A DNA stretch of 64,000 bases from Styela clava (taxonomy: Eukaryota > Chordata > Ascidiacea > Stolidobranchia > Styelidae). Shown one piece after another: positions 23,263 to 35,391 of this stretch. The notes beneath the pieces were generated by a model, which saw only the letters and a program-made list of their open reading frames with translations, ran no database searches and was not told where the DNA came from. The translations under genes were made by a program, and so were the position numbers. The stretch covers positions 14,661,135-14,725,134 of the forward strand of contig NC_135255.1 of assembly GCF_964204865.1 (NCBI RefSeq), given 5' to 3'. Position 1 is the stretch's first letter, and the number at the start of each line of letters is the position of its first letter.

Positions 23263-26200
23263 TCATCCATCTGCACCCCTTGCATGTCGGAAATGAAAAT
23301 TAACTACATAATCGGTACTCGTTCTCTGCACTGAAATTGCAAAAGGTTCGAATGGATGAAAAGTGAAAGCTACTAATCTTCTTGATGACGTGGCGGGATG
23401 AGATCCTCCTTTACCTGCATAAATGCGGAACTTCAGTATTCCCGAATCTCGAGCGTAAAACCTGTTCAAAAATAAATTGTTCTAATAAAAAACTACTAGC
23501 GCTAAATTCCTGAACAATCAAAGTAATGCCAAATTTTATAAAAAATTGGAATGGAATGTGAAATGTCAGTGTTGGGAGTTAATGGTGATACACATCAATG
23601 AGTATGTAATCTTTCAAAGTGACTCTATTTATCTAAATCAGGGGTATGCAACTGGTGGCTGCTGGCCCGCCAAGCCATTCAGTGTGGCTCTTGTCAACAC
23701 TCAGATTTTTCCTCATCTAGCATAAAATCCTAATCCGACAAATTATTCTCGAAAAGACAATGCCCAAAATACAAAATATTATTTTGCTCTTGTTGCTGCA
23801 TTATATCTTATTCCGTTTTTCCCGTAAGGTTAGGCGATAGCCGCATTATCTTTTCTTGCCTTTCCTACATTGCTAAGGTTGTCGTTTTGTACATGAGAAA
23901 ACACATTTTTTTGTATGGCACAGATAGATAGATATCTGACATTGGTTATACGGCCCACCGACAAAAAATGTTACACACCCCTGATCCAAACTAAATGACT
24001 CAGATAACCTCCAAAGAGATTTGAACTGAGATAATATTGAAATCATAAAAAAAACGTGGATGAAGATTCACCATGTTGAGTATGTATTGAAAGAATTGAA
24101 AATTCATTATGTGTTGTGTTGATTCCAAGCTAAATGTTACCAATATATGATTAAATTAAGTTTGATCATCAAAAGGGGGTTTTACAGGGAGATGGGAGGT
24201 ATAGGCCTCATAAGTGTGATTCGTATTTATCTATTTCGCTGTTGCTTATCAAACATGCTATGACTCCGACTGGACTGTTCACTCAAAACAGCAGCAACTC
24301 TGTTTGTTTTTTGACTCATGATTACAGTGACTCAACTGACCTCAGGACTCTGACTTGACTCCAGGCTTAAAACCCATTATGGACTAACATCATCACTTGA
24401 TCAAAGTCAAAATCATATTGAAAATTTTTGTATTCCCCCTATTTGGCAAACAAATGTTCCATTGAATATACAGAACATTCAGGAAGTCTTGTTATATTCG
24501 ACAATTGGCTTTGAAGGCAGTTGTCAATTTTATTTTTATATATATTTTTACTTTGTTTAATATACCTTTATATGCCCATTATTAGTTGCACAAAGAATTT
24601 TATAGTTTTTTTTTCAACTTATGAAGACAGTGTAAATCTGAATAAAATTGACAATCAATTTCAAACCTTATGGGATGATCTCCACAGCTTTTAGGACGTT
24701 CGAGTGATGATATCCATTTGTCATCATAACTAAACAAAGAAAGGTCCAAATACGGACTACAATTATGTGACTGCGCTGGTACTGGTAGTTGTGCAAGAAG
24801 TCTTTTGATTGCTTCTGTATGACCACCATATTTTGCATTTATGATTGTTTCTTTGAATCTGAAAAGAAATACAAAAACAAAAATAATTTATTTTTTCAAA
24901 CTCTTTCCAGTTCTTGTTTATGATGATAAGATGTGATCTACATATTTATGCCAGGGGTGAAGAAAGCCAAAAAGAGGGCTTAACCATATATGGCGAACCA
25001 TGGCCTGTCGTCCAGTTGCCTGTCCATGTCGGGTACCACATTAGTTAGCGAGTTATTTATTTGTGATGCATGGACTTGATAGTGGAGAAAGTCGTAATGA
25101 ACTAGTGGTCACGTAAACTCCTCTCACGGCAAAAGTCGTAATAAACCAGTGTTTACGTAAACCCCCCTTGCGGCGGCGAGGAGTCCAGCAATCCCCTTGC
25201 ACAGAATTATCTTCACATGATGCTCTGGAGAATTACTATGATAGTATAAACTTTAGCAGGCTCTGTAAATTACGGTACTCAATTTGTAGAATGTTCAAAA
25301 ATCAAAAAATATTGATATTACCTCTTTTGTATTTTGAGTGTGTGTACATTAGCTGCGGCTGCTGCTTGTTGTTGCCAAGCACCGCCTGGTTGTCCAGGGT
25401 TACCAGTGTCTGCTGGAGATCCTGTCCACACAAACAATAAATATATATATTAAACCACTCCTACTGCTTACCCACATGGTATAGCTATAACGATAAAAAA
25501 GAAACGAGAATATCGGTCAGAGACCGAAGACTTATGGATTGAAAGTTAGGGAATCCCCCAAAACAGCGCTCTTACTCCATAGTGACACCTTGTGTCCCAT
25601 CACTAATTAATTAATAACTCGCTAATTATACAACATAATTCGCCCAAAATCAATAGGCTTCTGGTCCGAGATATGATGAATGCACATGCAAAATTTGGAG
25701 CAGATTCAATCTCGCTTTCGTGAGATATCGCGTGCATCTAACAGACAGACAGATTAAAATCGATAAGTAATTACCTGGAGGCCTGAATAAATCAGGATGA
25801 CGTTCAAAGATGGATAAAAGATCACATGACGTATTTTCGTATACTGCAAGTACCTTGGCATCGGGTATATCATATGTAACAAAAAATGATGGCTGAGCTC
25901 CAGGTTCTTGTACTCGTGAACTCACAACATCTTCACTTGCATACTATATATAAAATAAAACAAGATAAGCCACACTCAAATATATGGATATGAAGGTCAA
26001 AACGAAGTAGCATCAGATCTTTTACGGTACTGGTAGGCTGACCATGGGATCGCTGAAATTCATTTTAAATTTTGATGACATCTTCGTACACAAAAAACAA
26101 ATTTTACAGAGCCCACAGAAATTTTTAAAATAAATAAAAGTAAGTAATAGCCTTCTAGCGAGAAAAACAATGTTTAACCACAGATAATTTCAAAGTTAAT

Positions 26201-29200
26201 GAGATTATAATTTTAGGATTTATTAAAATTTTCAATATTGTAAAATAAAAAAAGAAATACATATCCCCTGGGCCCCCTTTTTTTGATAAATTTCGGATAT
26301 TTGGATCGGATATTTGAGTACCCTCTGAAAACATTTTCAGATGATTTGTTAAATTGGAATAAACTTTTTGTAATGAAAAAGGTTTTCAGATAATTTTAAT
26401 ATTTCTAAATACATGATGATCGCTATTGAATGGGTACAAAATTTACCTATGGAGTTTAGCATTTACGATATATTACAGCACATTAGAATACTATTGAGAA
26501 GCACATCCAGAATAGAAATTCTGAATTAAAAAGATATGGAGAAATAGTCAGCACAATTTTACCCAAAACTCTTAAAATAAAAATGATAATTCAGTCAAGA
26601 CAACATATTTATTTCAACTTTCATTTAAATATCATTTTGTAAATTGTCAATATCTAATAATCACCTTAATTAAAAGATGGTTCTCATCCAGCAACTGCAT
26701 TTTCCACATCCTGAGAGAACATAAAAATTCAAAATGTTGATGAAAACGGCGAACATGTTCTCTCCCTTGCTTTTCTGCTTGCTTGTATAAATGCACAAGA
26801 ATCCTTGAGTAAATGGTCGAAAATTAGAAAATGTTGGAAAAATCTGATTTCATATCCACGTTATATTTAACTAATTGAGTCAGGCAGTAGTTTATTTTTA
26901 CACACGCTGAAAATACACATTGACATGCAGAATAAAGAAAGATAATTGAGTAACCTGTAACCTTTATTTTAAACCAGTAATAGACATTGTGCAGCGTCAC
27001 CTATGAGGAGGTCTAACATTGAATTATACTAAGGAAAAAAAGTCAAACATAAAATACTAAAAGACGGAAGAGACCCGATATCCGAGTGTCGCTCGTTACA
27101 ATGGGAGAGAACAACTCCAGATACGACAGGCAGGGAAACCATGGCAACCACAGTTTATTTGAATCTTAAAACCATTTTTCTCCCTACCTGTGCTTTAATG
27201 AATTGATGGGTTTCTCAGCATAAGGCATTCTTAATGCTTCTTCTGCTGCTGGATCTCGCAAGTTTGATAAAACAAACTGATCATCATCGAAGCAAAATCG
27301 TCCAATTGTATTTGTTTCTATCAACTCACCATCATTTGTTACCTGTGCAATCATTTAATATTGAAAATGCTATATATTATTGCACTAAATATCACAAAAA
27401 ATATACGCTGTTTATAAAGTAACTTATATTTTTTTTTCAGTTTCACAATAGAACTGTTAATTCACAAAATAAACCTTAATTCAAGATTGTACTGTGACAT
27501 AATTATAACTTTTATTTGAGTGGTTCGAGACATTTTATTTCAATACATAAAATTCATCTTCATTCAGTGCCTAGGAATCCACAAACACAAATTACATTCA
27601 TTTCAATTACATTCAAAAATTTACACTTGAAAAACTATTCCACTTTCCGCTGTGACATAAGTACACCGTATCATTCACTAATAAGCCTGACAATACAATA
27701 TATTTAAAAAGTTCTATTACTGCAATTGTATAGTTACCTGAAATATGTATATAGTCTGATGTTGAACTGAAAGTATAGCAAGAGTGTTTCGATACAGATA
27801 AAGTCCTTGGTTGTGAGAAGGAAATATTTTGTCACAGCTGTTACAAATATTAACAAAGAACTGTTAAAATCTTGTAAACACAGAAAAAATTCGACAATGT
27901 GGTACATCGTGCTAACCCTCAGGAATACCCTGATTACCCTTTCAGACTCGAACCCAGTTGGGGATTATTATGTACAAAAAGATTGATGGACTCCTTGTGG
28001 CCTAGGGTAGTTTATGTAACCGCTGGTCAGTTACAACTTCCTCCACCATCAAGACCATGCATCTGAAAACAAACAACTGGCTAACCTTCCCACACCTGAC
28101 GAGAGGCCGTGGTTCGCGATATGATTAAGTCATCTTATCATCTTCCCTCTCCCCCAGGATAAATATGTAAATTTCTTATCCTAAGGTGATGGCATTAGAG
28201 CATTGGACCGAGTCATGTTGACATTCAAGGACAAAGATTTCTGATTGAACCCCCATGCCTCACATGGCGTATAATCAATCATGTGGGCTATGCCAAGGAC
28301 AGGAGATTTCTGCCCTTTCATAAGTAATGGCTGTTTATCTAGCTCCTTTTTTTGCAGTGGATGTGTAAAAATATTACATGCATATAAGTCTTCAATGGTT
28401 AGATATGAGTGAATCAAATAAAATAAAACAGCAACAGTGAAAGCCATAATCTATGTTATCACATTTCATGATCAAAGTTGATATGAAATATTTTAGTCCA
28501 AGGGTGGGCAACATACGTTCCGTGGGCCGGCCCACAACGAGATTTTGACCGGCCCGCTGACTGTACATCAGTACATTATGATATTACATTATTACACTTT
28601 TAGTACATTATGATAAATTTATTATGTGTTTTTTGGTCTCTATTTTTTGTAAATTTCAACTTCACTTTAAACGCGATTTATAATTTTCTTCCTTGCATCA
28701 GCAAATAAATATGTGATTAAGATATTGCACACTATTCCTGTAATAATCCGGACCACCGAGGACTTCATTTTCCCACATCTGGCCCGCCGGCTAGCAAAGT
28801 TGCCCACCCTTGTTTCAGTCTGTGAGTCATGAGAAAACACTAGAAATTGAATGCCATACGTTTTTTCTTTCAATGTGGGATAATCTATGAATGCCTTATT
28901 CAAAGTTAAACACATGAAGCTTGGGTATACATGAATGAATCCAATTTACAGAAATGAATAATAACAATATCTTCAACATACTTGAATTCTCGACTGAAGC
29001 ATAAAACTCCAGTCTTTATGTTTACTACATGCAGAGTATAATTTTCCAGTGGTGAACGTGGGTTAGGACTAATACTCTCATTGTTTGTATAAATATCTGA
29101 AAAGGCTGGTCTTGGCTCCTGTCTTGTGTGACATGCGGCAGATACAATAACGTAACGAGAATCTTCCGTAAACAAACTGCATTCTCTGAATATTAATTCA

Positions 29201-31245
29201 AGTGATTACAAAAATTTAATAATGAGCAACAGCTTGAATACAAAATATTGTATTGGGATTCCCCGCCGAAAGCCCTTGGCCCACAAGTGGGCCCCAGCGT
29301 GGTTGGCGGGGGCAACAATGCTAGGCGCAAAACTGATTTTATCTTTTCCCTTCACAAAAAAACGCTAGGTTATTTCACAGGGTGTTTTCACTTTGTTGAG
29401 AATGAATTGTTTGAATATAATGGGATTTGGAATACACTAATCAAAATAATACTATACATACCACTGGAATGATGAACAATGGGCCATGAGTGCTAAAAGC
29501 CTGAAAAGGTTGGAAACCACTGAACTATAGACTTTTGAAACTATCATATATACGTCAGTTACTATCATATATATATATATAGCCTAAATAAATAATATTC
29601 ATTAAAAATTGCAAACAAGTGCTTTGTTATAACTCCAACATGATTCCAATAAAAGAACTTTTTTTATTCGAGAAAATGTCACATTGCTAGCAAAATTCAT
29701 GAAACAAAGATGAATTAAATAAGACAATCTATATTTCAGTTTAAGCCCATTTCAAAATTAGTAGGTTTCTTCTCATTGACTTTGCCCTGAATATCGGAAA
29801 AGTAAGTCATTAAATTATTCTATCCAAATTTATCCATTGTATTGATATCAAATTTGTCCAATCAAATCTGAATATGGCATTTGAAAACCGTAAAAAATGT
29901 ATGATGAAATAAACTGTATACAAATAATAAACATACCTATTTAAATGTTGACCTTCTGTTGCCACGGGTACTAAATGTTTTCGCTTGAAAAACGTTGCAA
30001 ATAATTGCTCTTTCACTCTGTCATAAAAAGCTTTTATTGCTGGATTTTGTAAACGACTTGATTTTTCATGCATGACATCACTGGATACTGATGAAAGAAG
30101 ATTTTCTGCAGCATCACAGCCTGAAAACCATGAAAAGAATAGGATTTACATATTTATCCTGAGAGAGAGGAAAGGTGGCTCAATCTATGGCGAGTCAGAT
30201 CCTCATGTCGAATATGAGATTAGTTAGCCAGGTATTTGTTTCAGATGGATGAATCTGAATAAATTATTCAATTATAGAGATAAGTTTCTTTTGTGTGTTA
30301 ATATATTCCAAATAAACACAGAAAAGGGTTATTCAATTACAAAACTACCCACTAAAAACCAAAAATAGCGCATCAAAGTATAGCTACAATCGCTCAAAAT
30401 GACATCAGCGCCGACGATGACCCCCTTACTAATGCCAACGATCTCATATTGGGATTGTTAGGGTGAGAAAACAAGTGAAATAGCTTGCTCGACTTCGGGT
30501 AATCTTCTGCACATTTTGGACAACCATTCGTATACATCGTGGTGAAGTAATTTTTTGATGACGTAGTCATGTGGGGGTTAGAAATGACTGTTACGCCATG
30601 CCCACTAGAAGTTATGAAACTGCACGAGACCCAAAAAAGTTAGCATTGGTTTGATGCCCAATATTTTATAATTCAATTTACATTTATAGAACCAATAGGT
30701 AATTTAATATATTTACAACCTTTGAATTCAAATATTTCCACTGATGTTTGATCAGCTGAAAATGCAAGAAAATGTCGTCCATCTGGTGAAAACTTTCTTA
30801 GAAAACATGGTGGCTTCTCAACATTTACTACAGTAAAATTTGGAAATATGTTTTTGTAAAAATCTCTCGTCACATGCCATGGAGTTCCAGGCTTTAACTT
30901 GTGTATTTCACGTTGCTGGATTCTGGAATTTTTAAATACAGTTTGTATTAAGATAGTATTTTCAGATTTTGGGCTTTCAAATAGTTCAAAACACACTGAT
31001 GCAATATTTTCAATATGTACAATATTTTAATTCTGAATTGAACTTCATAAAATATATTACTTAACAGTGCAAGTAATTCAATGTAATATAACTTGTAGAT
31101 AAGTGTGATGAACACAAAGTAACTCAAAGAGTCCCTACCTGTGAAAAACATTCTGATTTCTTATTCGTCGGCGAATAATATCTAATTTCCGTTCATCGCC
31201 ATCTACTTTTCTCCTCTTTCTGTCAGACACATCTGGAACCTGCAT
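23263..31245 (-). CDS. DET1: DET1, substrate adaptor of the COP1-DDB1-CUL4 ubiquitin ligase (11 exons)
   Basis: Nuclear protein that, with DDB1, CUL4 and COP1, targets transcription factors such as c-Jun for degradation. Minus-strand exons in order: 31245-31139, 30922-30720, 30120-29937, 29185-28982, 27837-27738, 27342-27188, 26803-26665, 25943-25775, 25421-25322, 24858-24667, 23461-23263. They join into 583 residues (human 550), all phases closing. Diagnostic stretches: [20 protein letters not shown] (residues 62-81), [16 protein letters not shown] in exon 4, [19 protein letters not shown] in exon 5, [16 protein letters not shown] in exon 7 and the C-terminus [20 protein letters not shown]. 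The start codon at 31245 is the first ATG after an in-frame TGA. Exon 9 carries a Gly/Pro/Gln/Ala-rich insert not seen in vertebrates. The gene faces the small gene at 31497 across 251 bases, so the two probably share a bidirectional promoter. Confidence 0.95.
23639..23983. mobile_element. hAT-like MITE in DET1 intron 10
   Basis: Left end caggggtatgcaactg and right end gttacacacccctg are inverted repeats. Flanks atctaaat and atccaaac agree at 6 of 8 bases, in line with an aged 8-bp target duplication. Inner ggcccgcc/cggcccaccg motifs are typical of this type. Confidence 0.75.
24945..25215 (+). repeat. SINE-like dispersed repeat with internal duplication
   Basis: Same family as 14229-14440 (gatgcatggacttgatagtg, gaggagtccagcaatcccc, cttgcacagaattatc). 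A segment of about 50 bases containing agtcgtaat...gtaaac is duplicated in tandem at 25089-25180. It lies in DET1 intron 9. Confidence 0.6.
27930..28182 (-). repeat. SINE-like dispersed repeat (reverse copy) in DET1 intron 5
   Basis: On the minus strand it reads atttatcctgggggagaggg, gatgcatggtcttgatggtg, ctgaccagcggttacat, gagtccatcaatctttttgt, then gggttcgagtctg, a good B-box-like motif. Same order as 14229-14440. Confidence 0.6.
28499..28812. mobile_element. hAT-like MITE in DET1 intron 4
   Basis: The termini caagggtgggcaac and gttgcccacccttg are perfect inverted repeats. Flanks ttttagtc and tttcagtc match at 7 of 8 bases, a near-intact target duplication. Subterminal ggccggccc and ggcccgccgg are also inverted. 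No coding sequence. Confidence 0.85.
29264..29512. mobile_element. Possible hAT-like short element in DET1 intron 3
   Basis: The right end aaaaggttggaaaccactg is hAT-like; the left side (gcccttggcccacaagtggg) has a palindromic, GC-rich character but no clean partner terminus. Boundaries are approximate. Confidence 0.35.
30345..30620. mobile_element. Inverted-repeat element, copy 2, in DET1 intron 2
   Basis: Decayed, reversed copy of the element at 2664-3055: catgtgggggttagaaatga and cgccatgcccactagaagtt at its right end parallel gtgggggttagtaataacat and gccacaccaaatagaagtag; the middle (gatctcatattgggattgtt) aligns after reverse complementing. The left terminus is largely lost. Confidence 0.55.
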
Positions 31246-31496
31246 ATCAAACCTCCTTGGGGCGGTGCAGAGAACTCCAACGGGAAGTGCAAAGTGTAAA
31301 AAACGCTTTTCCCCTTCGGGAATTTCCCTTTTTGAAATGAGTCAGAATCACGCATTCGTTACGTTATCTCGTGATACAGTGCGTACCGTGGCTACGTCAC
31401 TACGTTCGAGTTGATTTTCTTGTCCGGCCGACACTCGACCGTGTCTGGTCGGTTCTGTCGTGTTAAGTTAATATTGCAGATGAACAGTTGTGGGTC
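31246..31496. promoter_or_regulatory. Presumed bidirectional promoter, DET1 / small gene
   Basis: A stretch of 251 bases separates two divergent start codons. It is less AT-rich than its surroundings and contains several CG dinucleotides (for example tgtccggccgacactcgacc at 31419-31438). No TATA box is obvious. Promoter function is inferred from layout. Confidence 0.5.
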
Positions 31497-31530
31497 ATGG
31501 GATGCTTTCCGAGTAAATGGACAGATATAG
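31480..31530 (+). other. Upstream ORF overlapping the start of the small gene
   Basis: An ATG at 31480 opens a 16-codon frame (MNSCGSWDAFRVNGQI) that ends at TAG 31528-31530, overlapping the main start at 31497 in another frame. If the transcript begins upstream of 31480, this would reduce initiation at the main ATG. The preceding ttgcag could instead be an acceptor, placing the ATG at the exon edge. Confidence 0.4.
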
Positions 31531-31898
31531 AAGAGTGTTGCTTTGTTCATGGTGATATACCAATTAAAATACAACACAAAGGCAGAATGTCCGTCGCACA
31601 AATGGATTATGAAATCAGAAGTAAAAGAAACGCAGTTCAACCATATTCTTGTAGTCAACAACCCAGAAGAATGAGCATTGATATATCAGATTTGGGTCGA
31701 TTTAAAGCTACGAGCGAAAGAGCATCTTCCAGTGTATCAGATGATATATTGCCAAACTTAAAAAAGATGAATAATAGAAGAGTGAGCATAGCTAGTGAAG
31801 AGTCTACAGAAAGATATGAGTTTGATACAAATTCAATTCCTGACATTAAATTATCTGATGCGCCTATTGTGAAATTGAAAAGTATTCTCAAAAATTGA
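31497..31898 (+). CDS. Small unrecognised protein with N-terminal acylation motif
   Basis: A single-exon frame of 133 residues that I cannot assign to a family. The start MGCFPSK fits an N-myristoylation site (Gly2, small residue at position 6) with Cys3 available for palmitoylation, so a membrane-anchored cytoplasmic protein is plausible. Two RRxS motifs, RRMSID and RRVSIAS, are consensus protein kinase A sites. The C-terminal half is Ser/Glu-rich and the protein ends VKLKSILKN. The ATG at 31497 is the first in-frame ATG after TAA at 31464-31466. Its codons are ordinary for the window. It lies head to head with DET1 and is followed by ATTAAA at 31905-31910, a possible poly(A) signal. Being real is likely from length, start context and promoter layout; function is unknown. 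Confidence 0.6.
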   Translation: MGCFPSKWTDIEECCFVHGDIPIKIQHKGRMSVAQMDYEIRSKRNAVQPYSCSQQPRRMSIDISDLGRFKATSERASSSVSDDILPNLKKMNNRRVSIASEESTERYEFDTNSIPDIKLSDAPIVKLKSILKN

Positions 31899-32857
31899 TT
31901 GAACATTAAAAATCTATTATGCCATTAAAAACATAGGAATTCCTATAGAAAAATTAATGCAGAGGCGCATTGGTACCGATAAATGTCTAATTATTCACCT
32001 ATAATACAGTAATATTTCACTTATCCCAACCCTGAACCAGTTTATATTATCATACTGTCATATGCACTTTATCAAGAAGTATATTTTTGAAATCAACTTT
32101 TTAACCAATACCGTTTTTCTGCCAAAGTACCATACAACTCTAGTGAATAGCATGAGTTAAAATAGTAGAATTTTCATATATTCTCAAAATGTTTTTGTGG
32201 TGCTACCTTATCTAACTGTCTGAACTCATAATAATATCATATATCCCTTCGATTATGTTTTACGAACAATGGCACGCTAAATTAACAAGTATTGAATCAA
32301 GCTTTAACTTGAAATTTCAAACAGTGTAGCTCAGTTTGTGTTGCAAACATTGGATTTGATTACTTATTTTGTTATAATTGTGCATTTGTTTTGAACAGCA
32401 GTTGGGTTTCAGTGCATGTTTAGAGTAATTTAGAGGTTGGAAACTTTGTTTTTATGTTACAATTCCCAACTGAGTGAGCTGCTTCTGTGCTTTGGCAGAT
32501 TCCTTTCTTATAGTAGTTTGTTGAGTTTGAGAAGCAAGAGTCTTTATAATTAGGCAATATTGTTTTAATAGCATAGTCAGGCGACGATTTTTAAAGATGA
32601 AAATATTACAATAGAAAGTGGACAAATTGAGAAAAGATTTATCAAAAATTGGCTATTTATTTATTGAAGGTGTTCTGTGTCAATATTATAAGGGTTATTT
32701 AACTCACGGCTAGTAGTACATCTAGTAATGTCAATGTTGAAAATTCTGTATATCTGTGACTGCTTCATCTATCACTGTTAATTCATGGAATCCCAATATT
32801 TTATAATAGATTCTTAATATATATCATACTATTTCTATATTAGTGATTGATATCACC
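31899..32857. other. Intergenic region before CHMP1
   Basis: AT-rich, no gene or clear repeat seen. The last 100-200 bases should contain the CHMP1 promoter or leader. Confidence 0.45.
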
Positions 32858-34670
32858 ATGTTTGGATTTGGGAAAAAGCAATCCTTGGATGGTAAGTAAA
32901 GTCAATTTGGTAATATGACTTGAAACTGTGAGATCACTACAATAAACTAATTTTACAGACTCAATATTTCAACTTCGATTTACTGCGAAGCAATTGGAAA
33001 AATCAGCAAGCAAATGTGAAAAAGCTCAAAATGTTGAAAAAAGGAAAGTCATAAAGGTGGAATTTAATTTTGATTGTAAAACATAAAATTCAAGCCCTCA
33101 AAGAGTAGAGTGTCTACTGAAATGTATAGAGCTGCCAAGGGGTTTCAAACCTTTCTCCTTTACCCTGTTTTGGAACCCTTTCCTCCCCACCCATGCATAA
33201 AAACTATATCTCTAATGGATCTCTAGCTAGTGTTATGCACAAGTCACTCTCCCACTTACCGGTAAGTATTTTTTAATGTGTGAATAAATATGTATTATAG
33301 TAATAATGAGGACTGTTGGTAATACTACAGCAAATAAAAAGTTGAAACTTCATATATATTTCATGTAGAATTGAAAAGCTAATTGTGATTATGCAGGATG
33401 TGGCTGTTCAGAAATTGTTTCTTTTTGAAATCACAGTGCGAACATTCATTTTCCACAGGCAATCAGTGAAAAAAGATTAGATTTTGCACGTCTGTATGCA
33501 GAGAATGCAATAAGGTAATATACATTCTATTCAATTTAAAATTATGTCATTTCCCATTAGTTGTTCTGTTACAAACCGCTAGTTATGACCGCTGGTTAAT
33601 TTTTGATACTAAAATATTGCAATTCATAAACAGTGAGTTGGTACATACGTTGGCGCAGGAAGTTTAATAATATTGAATAGCCGAGCTACTTGCAAGCTTT
33701 GTCACAAAATGCATTTCCTTATTTTATTAGCCTTCTATTTCATTCCAGAAAGAAAAATGAAAGTTTAAATTACCTTAGACTTGCATCAAGGCTAGATGCT
33801 GTACAATCAAGAATTAAAACAGCTCAATCAATGAATCAAGTAAGTATCGAAATGGACGTAAGATGTGCATTGGAAGTTTCATTTGATCACTGATAAACAT
33901 AATTATTATTTAGATAACAAAACAAATGACGGGAGTTGTAGCTGGGCTTGACAAAGCTATGAAGTCTATGAATTTAGAACAGATATCACAAATTATGGAG
34001 AAATTTGAATCACAGTTTGAAGATTTGGATGTTCACTCAAAGGTGATTTAATTTTGTTTTCTTTTGAAATCATTCCAGATGGTTTTTCATCTACTGAAAT
34101 ATCTGCGAATTTTGACCGACTAATATAATATATTGACTAATTTGCCAGGTTTTGGAAGATTCAATGGGATCCGCAACAACAGTCTCAACGCCACAATCAC
34201 AAGTAGATGCATTAATACAACAAGTTGCCGATGAAAATGGCTTGGAAATGATATCTCAGGTCGATCAAGCTCCCATTGGTGAAGGCTCCCTCAGCTCGCA
34301 AGCACAGGCTTCAACTTCTGCTGATGCAGATTTAGAAAGAAGGTACGTTTTTCAAGATACTGATATCGCGGGAAATTGCCAGATTTCAAAGGTCTTTCAG
34401 AAGTTCTTTCAAAGACTATGACCAGGAACTAGGACATGGTTGCTAAATGATAGGGATAAATCTGTATGAAAAATGATCATCTTTGATGTGTTCAGGTTTG
34501 GTATCTCAGTATACAAGGCACAATACCAACAACCATAAGTGGGTGCACCTGTAAAATGCAGTCTGTATAATTACAGCTAGCTTAGACTGAATGTGTAAAA
34601 TCGGTGATGCAAACAATATTTAATTAACACAAACTTTTCTTTTTGCAGATTACGGGCGATGAGAAACTAA
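32858..34670 (+). CDS. CHMP1: CHMP1, ESCRT-III subunit (7 exons)
   Basis: Small helical protein of the ESCRT-III membrane-scission machinery, acting at endosomes, the midbody and the nuclear envelope and recruiting VPS4, IST1 and spastin. Exons 32858-32891, 32959-33056, 33459-33514, 33749-33839, 33914-34042, 34149-34342 and 34649-34670 join into 207 residues, close to the usual 196-199, with all phases closing. [20 protein letters not shown] in helix 1, [20 protein letters not shown] in helix 2 and [19 protein letters not shown] are CHMP1 signatures. The C-terminus DLERRLRAMRN fits the MIM1 motif that binds MIT domains. The extra N-terminal [10 protein letters not shown] comes from a separate short first exon. 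Helix 1 and the C-terminus look more like CHMP1A than CHMP1B, but invertebrates often have one CHMP1, so I do not assign a letter. Confidence 0.94.
33140..33345. repeat. Partner of the hAT-like repeat at 12795-13072
   Basis: It shares catgcataaaaact, gtgtgaataaatatgtatta, tagtaataatga and ggtaatactacagcaaat with the copy in TTC12 intron 3. It lies in CHMP1 intron 2. Confidence 0.55.
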
Positions 34671-35391
34671 AAATATGACAACAATAATTTTACTGTTTCA
34701 TTTGTACAACTACAAGAATTGGCTGTGATTCCGTCCATGTAAGATGAACTGCTGGCCGATATTTATAGGAAATATATGACTAATTGCGTATGTATCCCGT
34801 AGCTCCAATCATGGCGCTCTTCTGCAACCTAAATTCTTCCCATTTCTATCAACTAGAAGTAATGAGTGACTCTGTAATTACTGTGGAGTGGATGGCTGTT
34901 CGTGCTTTTTACCCTGATATTAGCATCCACGAGGTGGCTAAGAGAGTGTCAATTGAAGGCAAATACGACCCCTGTCATTACCTAGAGAAATTTCCCAGTA
35001 TGCCAATATGCACTTTTGCTACTAATTTACTGCACATGTGTTTTATGTATAGTCCTGGGCCACGAGGCCACATTTATAAATAAACTTGTACGTATTTAGT
35101 AGAATTCTGTATTAAAATAAAAGTAACAATATAGAAAGGGAAATATGATCGTACATATTTAAAGAAAGTGAGAAGGGATCTACTATCAGTCAATTATCAA
35201 ATGAAATTGCTTGGATGTGATATGACTATTAATAAAGTATTCATTAATACCGCACACAATTGGGTATGAAAGTCTGTCTCTGCGCAAGTGGTTCTGCAAG
35301 CTGAGTTTTGCAGCTTCCTTTTGATAGATGTAACCAATGACTATATCGTTATTATGTCACAGTGATAGGAGATATAGTGTGAATAACATGT
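34671..35391. other. Convergent 3' ends of CHMP1 and GON4L
   Basis: No convincing gene; the 99-codon frame in it has no family resemblance. AATAAA at 35079-35084 and at 35116-35121 are candidate poly(A) signals for CHMP1. No clear minus-strand AATAAA for GON4L was found. Confidence 0.45.

Noticed and set aside
28181-28447. 88-codon minus-strand frame in the DET1 region
   Set aside because: It lies within intron 4, largely outside conserved DET1 sequence; the exons that match DET1 are elsewhere and close in phase.
34784-35083. 99-codon frame downstream of CHMP1
   Set aside because: No recognised homology; it lies in the presumed 3' UTR and overlaps poly(A) signals.
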